Shown in pieces: positions 1-12,769 of a DNA stretch of 64,000 nt. Position 1 is the stretch's first letter; each line of letters begins with the position of its first letter. The notes under the pieces were generated by a model. The model saw only the letters and a list, made by a program, of their open reading frames with translations, had not been told where the DNA came from and ran no database searches. The stretch comes from Diphasiastrum complanatum. Lineage: Eukaryota; Streptophyta; Lycopodiopsida; Lycopodiales; Lycopodiaceae. The position numbers and the translations under genes were made by a program. The DNA lies in assembly GCA_029204225.1 (NCBI GenBank), contig CM055095.1, positions 28,278,845-28,342,844 on the forward strand, read 5' to 3'.

Positions 1-2
1 AC

Positions 3-281
3 AAACGAGGATATGGCGATTTGATTGTCAAAAAGGAATATGGTGTTTCATCCATCTCTTCTTCGGCCATCTTTTCTCCTTCATGGAAACAAGCATTACA
101 GTTTGAAGCCAACCAAATGGATTCAATTCGACAGCTTTGGATTTGTAATGAGGCCATAATTTTTGGACGACACATCCTCAATCATGACTACTTAACCAAG
201 GCGATCAAGCTGATCAAACAAGCGTCTTCATTTTTTGAGGACAAAAAATGTTTAAGTAGAGGGAGTGTCATGTACTTTTAG
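3..281 (+). CDS. Partial open frame at left edge, unrecognised
   Basis: An open frame enters from the window edge and stops at 279-281, just inside the LTR that begins at 266. The last residues before the LTR (CLSRGSVM) span the purine-rich stretch expected next to a 3' LTR. The body (for example SIRQLWICNEAIIFGRHI) does not look like Copia RNase H, and I do not recognise it. It may be the tail of an element's internal region or a captured fragment. The first residues are off the window, so no start can be chosen. Confidence 0.2.
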   Translation, partial: KRGYGDLIVKKEYGVSSISSSAIFSPSWKQALQFEANQMDSIRQLWICNEAIIFGRHILNHDYLTKAIKLIKQASSFFEDKKCLSRGSVMYF

Positions 282-786
282 TACATCAGTGCTTTTCAAG
301 GCAATATAATATCCATTGTAAGCTTTGTAGGCCCAAAAGGAGCTATTAGCCTTAAAAACGAGGTGGTTCCATCTTTAGGCCCTCCAAAAGTAACTAATAA
401 GGATAAGGGTCCAATGTAGTCTAAATAACACTTAACAAGGGCTAACTATCCCTCAAGATAGTTAAGTTAAGTTAAGAGCATTGTCTATAACTTGGCAAGA
501 GACATCATTTTGTGAATCTTTTGGCTCATTTGCAAGTGAGAGCTTCTAGCTTCTTTGTGAATGTGAGCCATAGGGATCTCCATTGCTAGGTCTCATGTGT
601 CCTATCCACATGAATCAATGCTCATGTACATATCTTGTAATCTTCTTTCCATTGCTAATGTGATTCTATGGTGATCTCCATGTTTCTAGCTTTCTATTGA
701 TATGCTATCATGATTGTCTTGTTCTCTTCTTGCTTCTAGCTTTACTTCATTGTTATTGCTATTAGTTTGGGATTTGGCAAATGACA
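266..786 (+). mobile_element. Copia-type LTR, probably a 3' LTR
   Basis: This 521-bp unit begins TGTCATGT and ends with an imperfect match to ACATGACA. It matches the LTR at 52256-52791 nearly throughout, and the reverse-oriented fragment at 18397-18677. The bases just before it (AGTAGAGGGAG) are a polypurine tract, and no primer binding site follows. That fits a 3' LTR of a + element whose body lies left of the window. The 5-bp flanks that can be seen do not form a duplication, as expected if the other end is outside. Confidence 0.75.
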
Positions 787-1780
787 CAAACTAACCATAG
801 TTAGCTCCTTGGGCATATTCCCAAAACTTCTATGTTGACTTGCTTGAAGCTAGCAACAATTAGTTAGGGATGCGAAAATATCCTCCCTCATGGGAAACAT
901 GCACAACCACTCTCTTATATAGCTAGCACCAATGACACATTACATGAATTGACTCTGTAGTTGCTCCCATATGTTCAGTGTTGCCATCCACTAATTGGTT
1001 ACCACTCCAATCGTAGTATAACTATATTTGTCTCCATCTCTGCATATGGCCTCCAGTTTAATCTCCTCACTCTTCCCTTGACCCTAGGATAGACATTGTG
1101 TTAAGGAGCATAACAGAATGAACAATAGCAATGCATAGCTTGCTCGTCAAAAAAAAAAAAGGCTAGTCTGAAAATCAACATAGTACAAATGAGAACCTTC
1201 TAAATGTTAGGTCTGCCTATCCCATTCCACTAACTGAATAGACTCATATCTTAGAGAAGCCCAAAAAATTTGGAAAATAAAAAACAATAGCCAAAGATGG
1301 TGCACTTTCAAGTTACTAGAGATGAGTTACAAACGCTTTTTAGTGAATACCAAACAATAAGATATGTGTGGGCTACTAGCTCATCATTGGATCTAACTTT
1401 TGGTACTTCATATTTGCAAGACAATAGTGCTCTAATAAAACGACAACTATATGAAAAGACATGTTGATTGTTAAGAACATAAACAAAGTTGGCTAAGAAA
1501 AAGAGTTACATAGAGGTCATTGAGAAAGTGTACACACTTGTGCTGCAAGGCAGATACAAACAAACCCAAAATGGTCAATAAGAATACTTAAGCCCTTTTA
1601 ACGTTGCATCTGGCGAGTAACATATGCATCCTAGTCTGATGTGGCATCCAAATCCTACGTGGCAGTTGGAGCCGTTGGATCATATACCCGTTCAGCTGTA
1701 AATTTGAATTTCAAAGAGTGGGGTGGTTTTCCTTCTCTCGATCTTTCATCTCCATCACATCACTCCATCACAGCACACAA

Positions 1781-1782
<2 letters not shown>
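787..1782. other. Spacer upstream of TOP2, no gene seen
   Basis: AT-rich spacer of about 1 kb. It contains a 12-A run near 1149-1160. I see no credible reading frame, RNA gene or element end. Confidence 0.6.

Positions 1783-1858
<76 letters not shown>
1783..1858. repeat. Composite (GA)24(GT)14 microsatellite
   Basis: A perfect GA run (1783-1830) passes directly into a perfect GT run (1831-1858). It lies about 340 bp before the TOP2 start codon, in the promoter or 5' leader. Open frames across it (RERE, LSLS, VCVC) are translation artefacts. Confidence 0.97.
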
Positions 1859-1861
<3 letters not shown>

Positions 1862-2194
1862 AATGCTCCTTGGGTTCGATTTTGTTCGGAAACGCTCCCT
1901 TTTTTGTTCCCAGGTTTCATAAATAACCTTTTAGAACAACAGTAAGTAATGGTTTTGCGTTCCTGATTGATGCACGGGCTGATCATACTTATTAAGTTCT
2001 TCACTGTCTTCCTGCTCCATTGTAGCTCCCAGAAAGCATTAATAGTCAGTGCACATTTAGGTTAAAGCGAGTTATGATTTGATTGTGTTCTTAACATTTC
2101 CGAGAATCCTGCAGAGTTTTGTAGCAGCTGCTGAGTTGTCTGTAAAGATTCGCCACCGAAGTACCTTATTTACGGAAGTGGAACATTTGCCAAG
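1859..2194 (+). promoter_or_regulatory. TOP2 5' leader with possible leader intron
   Basis: Between the microsatellite and the start codon, a consensus donor (gtaagt at 1942) and an acceptor (cctgcag ending at 2114) could define a 5'-UTR intron of about 173 bp. This is inference from splice motifs only. I see no clear TATA box. Confidence 0.35.
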
Positions 2195-5100
2195 ATGGAG
2201 ACCGCCTTCGTCGACCAAGAGAACATCGGAGTGATACAGAAAAAGGTAGGAACTTATATTTCAAGCTAACACAGTCTCAAATAAGTTCTTTTGTTTGATT
2301 CGATCGAATCCATTGGATGCCCAAGTAGTCTAGGCAGTAAATTGAGGCGGTTTGCCTGATTAATGAAAGCATGCTTGCGCCAGACTCCGATAGCCTTAAG
2401 ATCTGTGGATGTATTCTTTATAATGCCTTCTGCCAATTGATCTTATCACAACATTTTCAGGGTGTGAAGGGAAAAACCGCTGGCGATAAGGCAAGCACTG
2501 GTGCCGCCAAGGCGCTGAAGCCCCTCCAATCCAGTACGAACCACAACATAGAGCTAGGACGTAGCCAGAAAACTATAGAAGAGACTTACCAAAAGAAAAC
2601 TCCGTTGGAGCATGTTCTTTTGAGACCAGACACTTATGTGGGCTCTGTTGAGAAGCATACCCAGAATCTATGGGTGTATGAAAATGGCCACCTTGTGCAG
2701 CGTCCTGTTACATATGTGCCAGGACTATATAAGATATTTGATGAGATTTTGGTCAATGCAGCAGATAACAAGCAGCGGGATCCTTCAATGGACACTGTCA
2801 AGGTTGACATCAATGCGGAGCTTAACACCATTTGTGTCTTCAACAATGGTGATGGTGTACCTGTAGAGATTCATGGTGAGGAGGGCATCTATGTTCCTGA
2901 GATGATATTTGGCCAGCTTCTGACTAGCAGCAATTATGATGATTCTGAAAAAAAGACTACTGGTGGTAGGAATGGGTATGGGGCAAAGCTAGCCAATATA
3001 TTCTCAACAGAGTTCATTATTGAGACAGCAGATGGAAAACGCATGAAAAGATACAAGCAGGTAAAAATTCTCTTGTTTGATATTCTATTCAGCTCAGGCC
3101 AAAACCTCTGTATGAGCCTGCTTTTTCTTATGTAACTTTAAATGTAACACTGGTACCAGGTTTTCTCCAATAACATGAGTGTGAAATCAGAACCAACCAT
3201 CCTCAAATGCAAGGCAAGTGAAAACTGGACAAAAGTTACTTTCAAGCCCGACCTTGCCAAATTCAACATGACGTCTCTGGAGAATGATGTTGTAGCCCTA
3301 ATGAGCAAGCGTGTTATGGATATTGCTGGTTGCCTAGGCAAGACGGTCAAAGTAGAACTAAATGGACAGCGTCTTCCTATCAAATCATTTGGTGATTATG
3401 TGAGTCTTTATTTAGCAGCTGCTCAGAACAACAAAGAAGAAAATCTTCCCAGGTTTGAACCTTGTCACAACAGATGACCAATCCATTACCCCAATGGACT
3501 GGTCTTTGTTTTATTTGTTTAAATCATTGCTTGTCTATCATAGCAGTCTTAATGATGAAGCTCAACAGCTTATCTCGTATAAAACAGGATCTATGAGCGT
3601 GTAAATGATAGATGGGAGACCTGCGTCAGTTTAAGCGATGGCCAGTTTCAGCAGGTACTTATCTTCATCATTGCTGGTCTGTCTTGAATTTAGCTTACCG
3701 TTCCTAATTTTTCTGATGCTTGAATGTTTCCTTCATTCTAATGGTTTTGTTTTACCCGTCAATTATGAGAATTGCAGGTCAGTTTTGTGAACAGCATTGC
3801 CACAATTCGAGGGGGCAGCCATGTACAGTATGTGACGGATCAAGTTGTTAATAATATCATGGGAGTCGTGAACAAAAAGAACAAGAATGCCGGGGTGAAA
3901 CCATTCCAAGTTAGAAATTATTTGTGGGTCTTTGTGAATGCTCTGATTGACAATCCCGCTTTTGATTCTCAAACCAAGGAAACTTTGACAACTCGTCAAG
4001 GCAGTTTCGGATCAAGATGTGAACTATCTCAGGAGTTTCTGAAGAAAGGTCCATATCTTGTTGTGCTGCTCTTGAACAATTTAATGGACTCGTAAGAGAT
4101 TCAAGTGGCTTGACATTTGTTCCCTTGACTGCTTTTCACTGACTCAGATGCTTCTTGGTTTCATTTCAGTTGCTAAATGTGGTGTCGTTGAGAGAGTACT
4201 GACCTGGGCTGACTTCAAACAAACGAAAGAACTTAAGAAAAATGATGGAACTAAGCGCCAGAGGCTTACGGGAATCACAAAACTTGATGATGCCAATGAT
4301 GCTGGTGGGCGGAATTCCGAGCTTTGTACTTTGATATTGACTGAAGGAGACTCGGCAAAAGCCCTTGCTGTAAGCATAGTCTAAAATTTTAAAACAACTG
4401 TGCAATAAAATGGTTCTGAGTATGACAGAAATTTTTTGGTGTGATCTAGTCTAATTAGTGATATCAGACTAATTAGTGATATTTGATCTGATTTGGTTAT
4501 TGTTAGATGAGCGGAATAAGTGTGGTTGGGCGCAATCAGTATGGTGTGTTTCCACTTCGAGGAAAACTGTTGAATGTGCGTGAAGCCAGTCATAAGCAGA
4601 TTATGGATAATGCAGAGATAAATAACATAAAACAGATACTGGGGCTTCAACATGGCAAGGACTACGAAAATACAAAGTCGTTGCGCTATGGCCATATGAT
4701 GATCATGACAGATCAGGTACTTCTGGAGACAGCTATGCATATTACATGTGGCAATCTCATTTCCTGAACATAGCAATTGCATCTAACTACAACTACATTC
4801 ATATGGTTTCTTTCTAAATATTTTTCAGGACCATGATGGATCTCACATCAAAGGGCTGTTGATAAACTTCATCCATTCTTTCTGGCCATCTTTGTTGAAG
4901 ATACCTGACTTCCTAGTGGAGTTTATAACGCCCATTGTAAAGGTAAGAAGGTGCAAAGCTGAAAATTGGAACGACTATTATGCTACACGTTTATAATATC
5001 ATAACCATGCTAATTTCCACATTTTGACTGAGACAAGCTTTGCATCGAAATGAAGGTTAGAGTAGAATTGATGATTGCTCGGAGGAAGGCTTACGCTACT

Positions 5101-8100
5101 GTTCTTGCAGGCTACTCATAAGAATGGAAAAGTCCTTTCTTTCTACTCGATGCCCGAGTATGAATCATGGAAAGATTCATTAGGAGGTGAAACAAAAGGC
5201 TGGAGCATTAAGTATTATAAGGTCCGTGACAGGATTTTTCCTTTAGGACTAAACCAAATATCTTATGGGTATATTTATAGAAAATCTGTCAAATTCATAG
5301 CTTTTTCATTCACTTCAGAATTGAACTTGCCTCGATAAAGTTTTTAATGCAAACTTATCAGAGAAATCGATTTTCATCAGCAACCTTGGAAAAATTGCTC
5401 TAGATTTTGTGCAAGCTGATCTTAAGCTGTGTGATAATGATCAAAAGAAAGACAGTTCTCATGCATAATAAGTTCAATCTGAAAAGTAGTACAGTTCTCA
5501 ATTTTACAGATAAAAATGTTCAGTTTCTTCTCATCAATCTGAATTTGCTCAGGGTCTGGGAACAAGTACTGCAAAAGAGGGTAAGGAGTACTTTAGGGAC
5601 CTTCATAAACATAGAAAAGAGTTTGCATGGGAAAATGAGACGGATGGAGATGCCATTGAGTTGGCCTTCAGCAAAAAGAAAGTTGAGGCTCGAAAGTTAT
5701 GGCTTCGGCAGTATGAGGTATTGAGAGATTTTGAGCTTCAATGTCATTGGCAGAAAATTTGTTAGGTATATAATATTTAGTTCTTGTATTTCCTAGAGAC
5801 TTAAATTTGATGGCTTTTTGTAACAGCCTGGGACATTCCTTGATCAAAGTGCGAGGGTCATCAAATATAGAGACTTTGTCAACAAAGAGCTCATTCTCTT
5901 CTCTATGGCCGACTTATCTAGGTCCATTCCCTCAATGATGGATGGTCTAAAACCAGGCCAGCGCAAAATTCTTTTCTGCTCTTTCAAGAGAAACTTTGTG
6001 AAACAGGCCAAGGTTAGAATTTAGTACTGCCAATGTTTCAGATTTTCTGTCTCTTTGTGATGAGGAGCTTTACTTACTGACTGCAATTAGTGAAGAGCGT
6101 ATCCAAAATTCTCTCAAGGCTAGTCAGTTTCGAGAAGTTACACCTAAAAGATGTGGTATAATCAGGGCTGATAAAACACATCTAATCTGTATGTGATGAA
6201 AATTTTCCTGGGTAAAGGTTGCCCAGTTTTCAGGTTATGTGTCCGAGCATTCTGCCTACCATCATGGTGAGCAAAGCCTTGCAAGTACAATAATTGGAAT
6301 GGCACAGAATTTTGTGGGAAGCAACAATATTAATCTGCTAGCTCCACTTGGCCAGTTTGGCACACGAAGCCAGGTATATACTTTCTGAAAAGCTTACCTT
6401 CATTGGTATAGTAGCTGTTAGGAAGTATTGTGCAATCAATCCTGAACACTATAAATATCATAACCTGCTGAACGGCATGCACAGGGTGGGAAAGATCATG
6501 CTAGTGCTCGGTATGTTTTCACATGCTTATCTCCAATCACCCGATTTCTGTTCCCACAACCAGATGATGCCCTTTTGAATTACCTCAAGGAGGATGGGCA
6601 ATCGATCGAACCTATCTGGTATGTTCATAATCATTATCTGAGTCTGCTTATAGATATAGCACCAACAGCTTGGTAAAAGTCTATTGGAAACGAAACTGGG
6701 CAGTTCTCAAAAGCGTCAAATTCTCTTGTTGTCGTTGCTTTCACTAGGTACTGCCCAATTATTCCAATGGTTCTTTTGAACGGAAGCGAAGGCATTGGAA
6801 CTGGTTGGAGCACGTTTGTGCCAAACTATAACCCCAGAGACATTGTTGCAAATATCAGGCACCTACTTAAAGATGAGCCACTTGAGCCCATGGAGCCTTG
6901 GTATAAAGGATTTAACGTAAGTTATGATTATGTCTTAACATGTTAGCATCTAACCATTGGCAGCGATAGTTTTAGGCAGATGGTGTGTCACACTTTGTGT
7001 TGAAACTGGCAATTTCACGACAGAAAGAAGTTTTTCACTTTACTTGACAGGGCACAATTGAGCGATCAGCAACAAAGGAGAATGGGATCACTTATACAAT
7101 TACTGGCATAATTGAGCAGCTCAATGAGACCACTGTTAAGATCAGTGAGTTGCCTGTGCGGAAATGGACGCAGGACTACAAAGAGTATCTAGAATCATTG
7201 ATGCTTGGAAATGACAAAATCATGGAACCATTTATTAAGGTTATTATTATCTCTATCTCTAACTTTTGTTTGGCTAATTGTATGTTGAGGAATGTACAGA
7301 CAATTAAATCAAGTGCATCTACAGTTGTGCGTGAAACAATTGTTTGCCCATTCGTTCCTTGCTTACAGGACTATAGAGAACACAATACAGATACACGTGT
7401 CCATTTTGAGGTGATGTTATCCGAGAAAAATATGGCAATTGCTGTTTCTGAAGGCCTCACGAAGAGATTCAAATTAACGACCTCCCTAAGCACCAGCAAC
7501 ATGCACCTTTTTGATGAGAAAGGAGTTATCAAGAAATACGACACACCTGAACAAAGTATCAATCATATCCTTTCAAGATTCTTGAACTTTTTTGGAATCC
7601 TTACAAGAATTTCCTAGTTGCTTATAAATGTGAACAGGACATTTTCTAGCATGTGAGGCAGCAATCAGCGTTATCCTAAATAAATGAAACATGTAAGACT
7701 AAATTTGTCGATTTTGCATTTGCAGTTTTGGAAGAATTTTACCACATACGCCTTGAACTTTATTTAAAACGAAAGGTATGTGCTTTGTACGACTATTGAT
7801 GTAGTTGTGTTATATTTAAGCCTTAAGGTCATGCAGTTGACAGCCATCAGTCAGAAGCTTAACGAATTTCTGAAAAGTACATTATTAGATCATGTGAGCA
7901 AATTATTTTGGTTGCAGGCAATCCAACTTGAAACACTTCAGCTAGATCTGTCTAAGCTGGACAACAAGGTGAAGTTTGTACTTGGAGTGGTGAGAGGTGA
8001 AATTATCGTGAATAACAGAAAGCGTGCTGACCTTCTTGCGGAGCTGAAGATGAAAGGCTTTAGACCGTTTCCTAAGAAATCAAAGGGCTCTGAACCGGCA

Positions 8101-9899
8101 GTAATTGGTGGAGATATGTCTGATAAAGAGGATGATGCTGAAGAAGGTGAAAGAGGTCGAGGTGAGGTTCGTGCAGGCGACTATGAGTATCTTCTATCAA
8201 TGCCAATAGGAACATTGACCCTTGAGAAAGTTCAGCAGCTTTGTAATGAAAGAGAAAAGCTGGAAGGCGATGTGGAGGAGCTTCAGAGGAGCACTCCTAA
8301 GTCATTGTGGGAGAAGGATCTTGATAACCTGCTTCAGCAGCTTGATGTGAGTTACACTTTCACATCTTATCACTTTGGAAAATTCTTTTTGTGCATGCTA
8401 CTTCATGTAGATTAAAATGTTCGTGTTGTGCTGGCAGGCTCAAGAATTGGAGGAGGCAAAGGAAGAGGAATATGAGAATCGTCACATGGCTAAAGAAGGT
8501 GCTGCAATGTTCAAGCGAGCAACTTCAAAGGCAGTCAAGAAAGATACCAAAAACAAAGTAACAGATGGACAAAAAGTAGAAACTTACAGGGTACAAGAAT
8601 TGGAAAAGGCAAAGGACGAGGAATATGAGAGTCGTCACATGGCTAAAGAAGGTGCTGCAATTTTCAAACGAGCAACTTCAAAGGTAGTAACGAAAGATAC
8701 CAAAAACAAAGTAACAGATGGACAAAAAGTCGAAACTCACAGGGTACAAAATGGAGGAGCAAAAAGTAAGAGGATCTCTATATCTTCTTGCAAGGCAAAA
8801 CAATACACCAGTATTTTATGTCACGATTCTTCGAGAAATTCCCATCTTTAAGAGTGTGAGTCAGATCAACCGATCACTTTTCTTTGGGGAAAATTCCAAC
8901 TGCATTAAAATGTTAACACTTCCGTTTGATTGCTTGCAGAACAAACTGTAGATGGGCAATCACAAAAGGTCCAAGGAAAACCAGCTGCCAAAAAAGTGAC
9001 ACCTCCTGTAGTAAGCTCCAGTCAAGTTTTTGGTGCATTATGATGCTTGCTTGCCATCATAGTCACAGTACTTCTGACTGATCGATAAACTAGCCATTGT
9101 TTTAGGGTTTAGGGTCAGTTGCGGTGAGGTTTTCTGTTTGTTTGCATGCTCAAACTTCGAAGCCTCCTCGACTTACAAATTCCCTTTTGCAGGATTTGGA
9201 TAGTGAGGACGAGGAGCTTAACAGCAGTTTGCGACACAGATTGGCTGCATACGCTACTAATCAAGCTGATAGCACGGGTAAGTATCATAGTTGGTGAGAG
9301 CATAATCTTCCAGCCCGCTCAATCCAAATTTTGTTTAGCTCAACTCAACGCTAACATTGTCATGATCCATGCGTGCAGGTTCTACCCCGAGCCAAGATAG
9401 TGACATCCAATTGGATAACCTATCAGAATCCGATGCTGAAACTGAGAAAACAAAAAGGGCTGGCTCTCAAAAGGCATCAGTAACTCTGGGTGGTAAGCAG
9501 AAGCAGGCTAAGGCTGCTGCTGGTGCAGCCAAAAAGCGAGTAGTCCCCAAGCATTCTATGGCGTCCAAGGTACAAGTGAAAGGAGCAGCCACAGCAGCAG
9601 TTAATAATGCTAATAATTCTGAAGATTCGCCAGGACACAAATCTCCCGACAAGAAAGTCCGCAGGATGCGACCCTCGCCATTTCACAAAAAAAGTGGCTC
9701 TCGCATATCGAAGCTCATCAAAAGCACCACCACCAGCAAAGAAGAGGATTCACCACCAGCAGAAGTAGCAGCAGCACGACCCAAGAGGACAAATCGCCCT
9801 GTTATACATTATATTGAGAGTGGCAGCGAGGATGAAAAGGAAGACAGCGAGAGCGAGGAATCCGAAGATTTTGATCTCGATGAGGATGATGATGAATGA
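2195..9899 (+). CDS. TOP2: DNA topoisomerase II (22 coding exons)
   Basis: Type IIA topoisomerase: passes one DNA duplex through a transient double-strand break using ATP, in the nucleus. Exons, all phase-consistent with GT-AG: 2195-2245, 2461-3060, 3160-3452, 3588-3654, 3778-4048, 4170-4369, 4507-4716, 4829-4942, 5111-5221, 5553-5717, 5827-6012, 6218-6373, 6485-6618, 6748-6916, 7051-7239, 7369-7555, 7726-7775, 7918-8346, 8438-8765, 8940-9010, 9193-9277, 9379-9899. They sum to 4,587 nt, 1,528 aa, close to other plant TOP2 proteins. GHKL ATPase: EILVNAADN about 112-120 and [10 protein letters not shown] 185-194. TOPRIM: EGDSAKA 486-492 and DQDHDG 563-568. Winged helix: SARYVF with catalytic Tyr818. 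The C-terminal domain is basic then acidic, ending DLDEDDDE, as expected for a nuclear regulatory tail. The start is the first ATG, in a 17-codon exon joined in frame. No stop or frameshift was found, so it is probably functional. Oddity: a 51-aa tandem duplication in the tail. Confidence 0.95.
8441..8746 (+). repeat. 153-bp in-frame tandem duplication in TOP2 exon 19
   Basis: Two copies of 153 bp (8441-8593 and 8594-8746) encode two 51-residue units, about residues 1196-1246 and 1247-1297. Each starts QELE and ends KVET-x-RV, and carries RHMAKEGAA and FKRATSK. The copies differ at several positions, so the duplication is not brand new. It keeps the reading frame and enlarges the charged C-terminal domain. 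Confidence 0.93.
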
Positions 9900-10384
9900 A
9901 GAGAAGAGATGGATGAAAGAGCAGCACTTTAGAAATTTTAACTAGGGAAAAAGGAAAGATCCAATGGAATAGTAGTAGTTTGGTTTCAAGTAAGAGACCA
10001 CTCACTGATCACGCTGATCAAGGAGTAGCTAGACACATTTAGTAGCATAGTCATCATTTGACAGCAATTGTTGAAATGATCAAGCCAATCTAATTTGATC
10101 TACAAACAATTTGCTCATTTTTCAGTATTTGACCAATTTGTTATGTACTTTCCATTGTTTGTTTTAACCATCATTATGTGGCTTCCATGATAGCAGTTTT
10201 AGTAGCATAGTCATCATTTTACAGGAATTGTTGAAATGATCAAGCCAATCTAATTTGATCTACAAACAAATTGCAGCCCAGCGCCATTTTTCAGTATTTG
10301 GCAAATTTATTATGTACTTTCCATTGTTTGTTTTAACCATCATCATGTGGGTTTTAACCATCATTATGTGGCTTCCATGATAGC
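9900..10384 (+). repeat. TOP2 3' flank with 160-bp tandem duplication
   Basis: After the stop codon a likely 3' UTR runs into a direct duplication. The unit beginning agtagcatagtcatcattt at 10041 recurs at 10201, period 160 bp. The second copy has a small insertion and an extra partial repeat of a tttaaccatcat block. No coding sequence is seen. Confidence 0.8.
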
Positions 10385-12201
10385 CAATTAATTGTAAATG
10401 GATCACAAGTTCAAAGCTCCAGATGTCCTCAAGGTGATGAGTTTGGTTAGGTAGGACTTTGCCTTATTTCCAATCTGCTGCACAAAATTGAGGACATACA
10501 AGGGAACTTCAAAAGCTCAAGTTCATCACAAAACGGGAAGGACTCCCATTTCATGTACATTCAAACTATACACCTAAAAAAGATTGCACCCAAGAAACTA
10601 CCTTACACAACCATTAGAAGAAAGAAACCATATCGGTGGTTTCAGCTGAATTATGAATTTGGGTTTAAGTCTAAATTTCATTAAAAGTAGTACATAAACA
10701 AAATAAAGGCTTCAAGAGAATTTTCACCAAATCTTGATAAAATACGAGTAACTTAAATGTGCTACATTCTTTGCCTTGGTGAACTCCTACATCAAATATT
10801 TCCAATTTTGTAAAGCCGTTTGGTACTTGAAATTATAAAGAATTTTGCAATTTGTTTTCCAAGCACGTCTACAAAATACTTTAGTTGAGTAGTTGCATTC
10901 AAAGCATCTGGAGATACATTTAGCCCTTGTAGAGATCTTTGTAATGTCGGATTTTTATGTAGTCATACATGCATTCTTTGAAGTTGTGAATTTCAACTTT
11001 CTATTGTAGGCTATGTGACAAACTTCCATTGCATATAAAAAAATATGAATAATAAATTTTTTCAGGCCTCACAATTATTGTACATGAATAGTAATTCTTC
11101 TAATCTTTTGCTCCCCAAAAACAACAATTTTTTGATGTCTTTGATGCTCAGTTTTGTAAGCAAGAGGAGCGGCAAATTATACTTTCTACCTTTTAGAATC
11201 TTGGGTATTATAAGTAACTACTATTGACAATCTGTTAATAATGGTACAAATTGAAAGTCTCTCATGTATTTTTATTTATTTATTTTGGCTCTGATTTGTA
11301 AATTGACCTTATAGCGCTTGTGGTTGTTGGCACTAGTTGAGAACATGTAGGATTGATTCTCTTGTTTGCCAATATTATATGCGCTGACCTCTTGATCATT
11401 TATTCTATGTTGTCAAAGGTCTTCTAGGATTGCACTAAATAATGGCCTGCTATTTCCTTGTTCATTTTTTTATCGAATGTGATTAGTTGCATTAGGCATC
11501 ATTACATTTGCATGTAGAGTTAGCTTTGCATTCTTCATGTTAGTTTGGGGCATTGAAAGTAGTGTCATCTAAATATACATTAGTTTGAATTTCAAGAGCA
11601 TCGGCCTAACCAATTGAACAATATCTCAAAAGAACACCAAATTAGTATCACATGCTAAGGACTTGACATGTCAATTGCTAGTTCAATCATACATGGTCAT
11701 ATTGTTTCGCATTGGAAGTTAGTGCAGTCCCCCAAAAGCCCCTGCATTGGAGCGTCATCGGAGATGCCCCAAACCCCACCCACACCCGGCTCCATTGTTG
11801 CTTGTTGTCACTTATTATTAATACAATCCATGTCACCACATTATCCACTTTTTGTGATAATCTCAATTAAATAAGTGAAATCATCCCTTGATCCATCAAC
11901 ATGAGCATTTCTCCATTTGTGTATATCGATACATCAAGTTGTTGTTTGTGCCATCAACGATTTGTTCTTGCTTCCATTGCTACATCCATCCCAACAATCC
12001 ACTCATCACTCACCTTCTTCTTTTTTTGCATAACGAGATTAGATCTTGAATGGCATAATTTGCATCCTATACCTCAATAGCACATCATTTTAAGGATGCC
12101 AGCTTTTTGGAAGCAAGAATTGTGAATGAGATGGTGGATCATCCCTATTCCAATGCTCAATCATGGAATGGGACATCAATGAATGGAATCATCAATGTTG
12201 G
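10385..12201. other. Spacer without recognisable gene
   Basis: AT-rich DNA of about 1.8 kb between the TOP2 flank and a Copia relic. Open frames are short and show no motif I recognise. It may include eroded downstream parts of the adjacent - element. Confidence 0.5.
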
Positions 12202-12769
12202 TCAATCAGGCAAGAGCGGAAGACATGACATCTTAACAAAGTAACGTGGAAGAAACAAGTGTTCTCTTATTACTTCTATTCCTAGAATGAAGTGCAATAG
12301 GCCGAGATCAACCATCCTAAAGTCTTTAGATGTTAATAGAGCAATATTAGCATTTCTTATTCCATCTAGATCATTTCCACTTAAGATAAAGTCATCAACA
12401 TACAATATAAGTACAATGATCTTTCTATCATGAAATCTTATGTACAATGATGGATCATATGGACTGAAAACAAAATTGATGGAAATAAGGAAAGAGTTTA
12501 GCCTAGAGTAGCATGCTCTAGGTGCTTGCGTCATTCCATAAAGACTCTTTTTCAAAAAACAAACTTTTTCTTCAAGCTCCTCCTTGATGAGGCCCGTGGG
12601 TTGCCTCATGTAGATCTCTTCCTCCAAGTAGCCATTGAGGAATGCATTTATAACATCAAGTTGAAATAGCTTCAAATTGAAAGTAGTACCAAGACTAATG
12701 ATCAATCTTATGGTAACTAGCTTAGCCACCTTCCAAGTATGATTCTCCATGAAAGAATCATACTCCACT
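12202..12769 (-). pseudogene. Copia reverse transcriptase fragment
   Basis: Reads on - as part of Ty1/Copia reverse transcriptase: FQLDVINAFLNGYLEEEIYM, KKSLYGMTQAPRA and the catalytic YVDD box in LILYVDDFILSG. The start (MENHTW) jumps straight to the KLVTIR segment, so roughly 60 residues of the N-terminal RT are missing. RNase H is absent. It is separated from the - integrase block at 13688-15015 by about 0.9 kb of unrelated DNA, so the two may be one interrupted element or two relics. Confidence 0.88.

Noticed and set aside
2371-2460. Upstream extension of the TOP2 exon 2 frame to an ATG at 2371
   Set aside because: It lies in intron 1. A good acceptor ends at 2460, and the 17-codon exon from ATG 2195 joins in phase.
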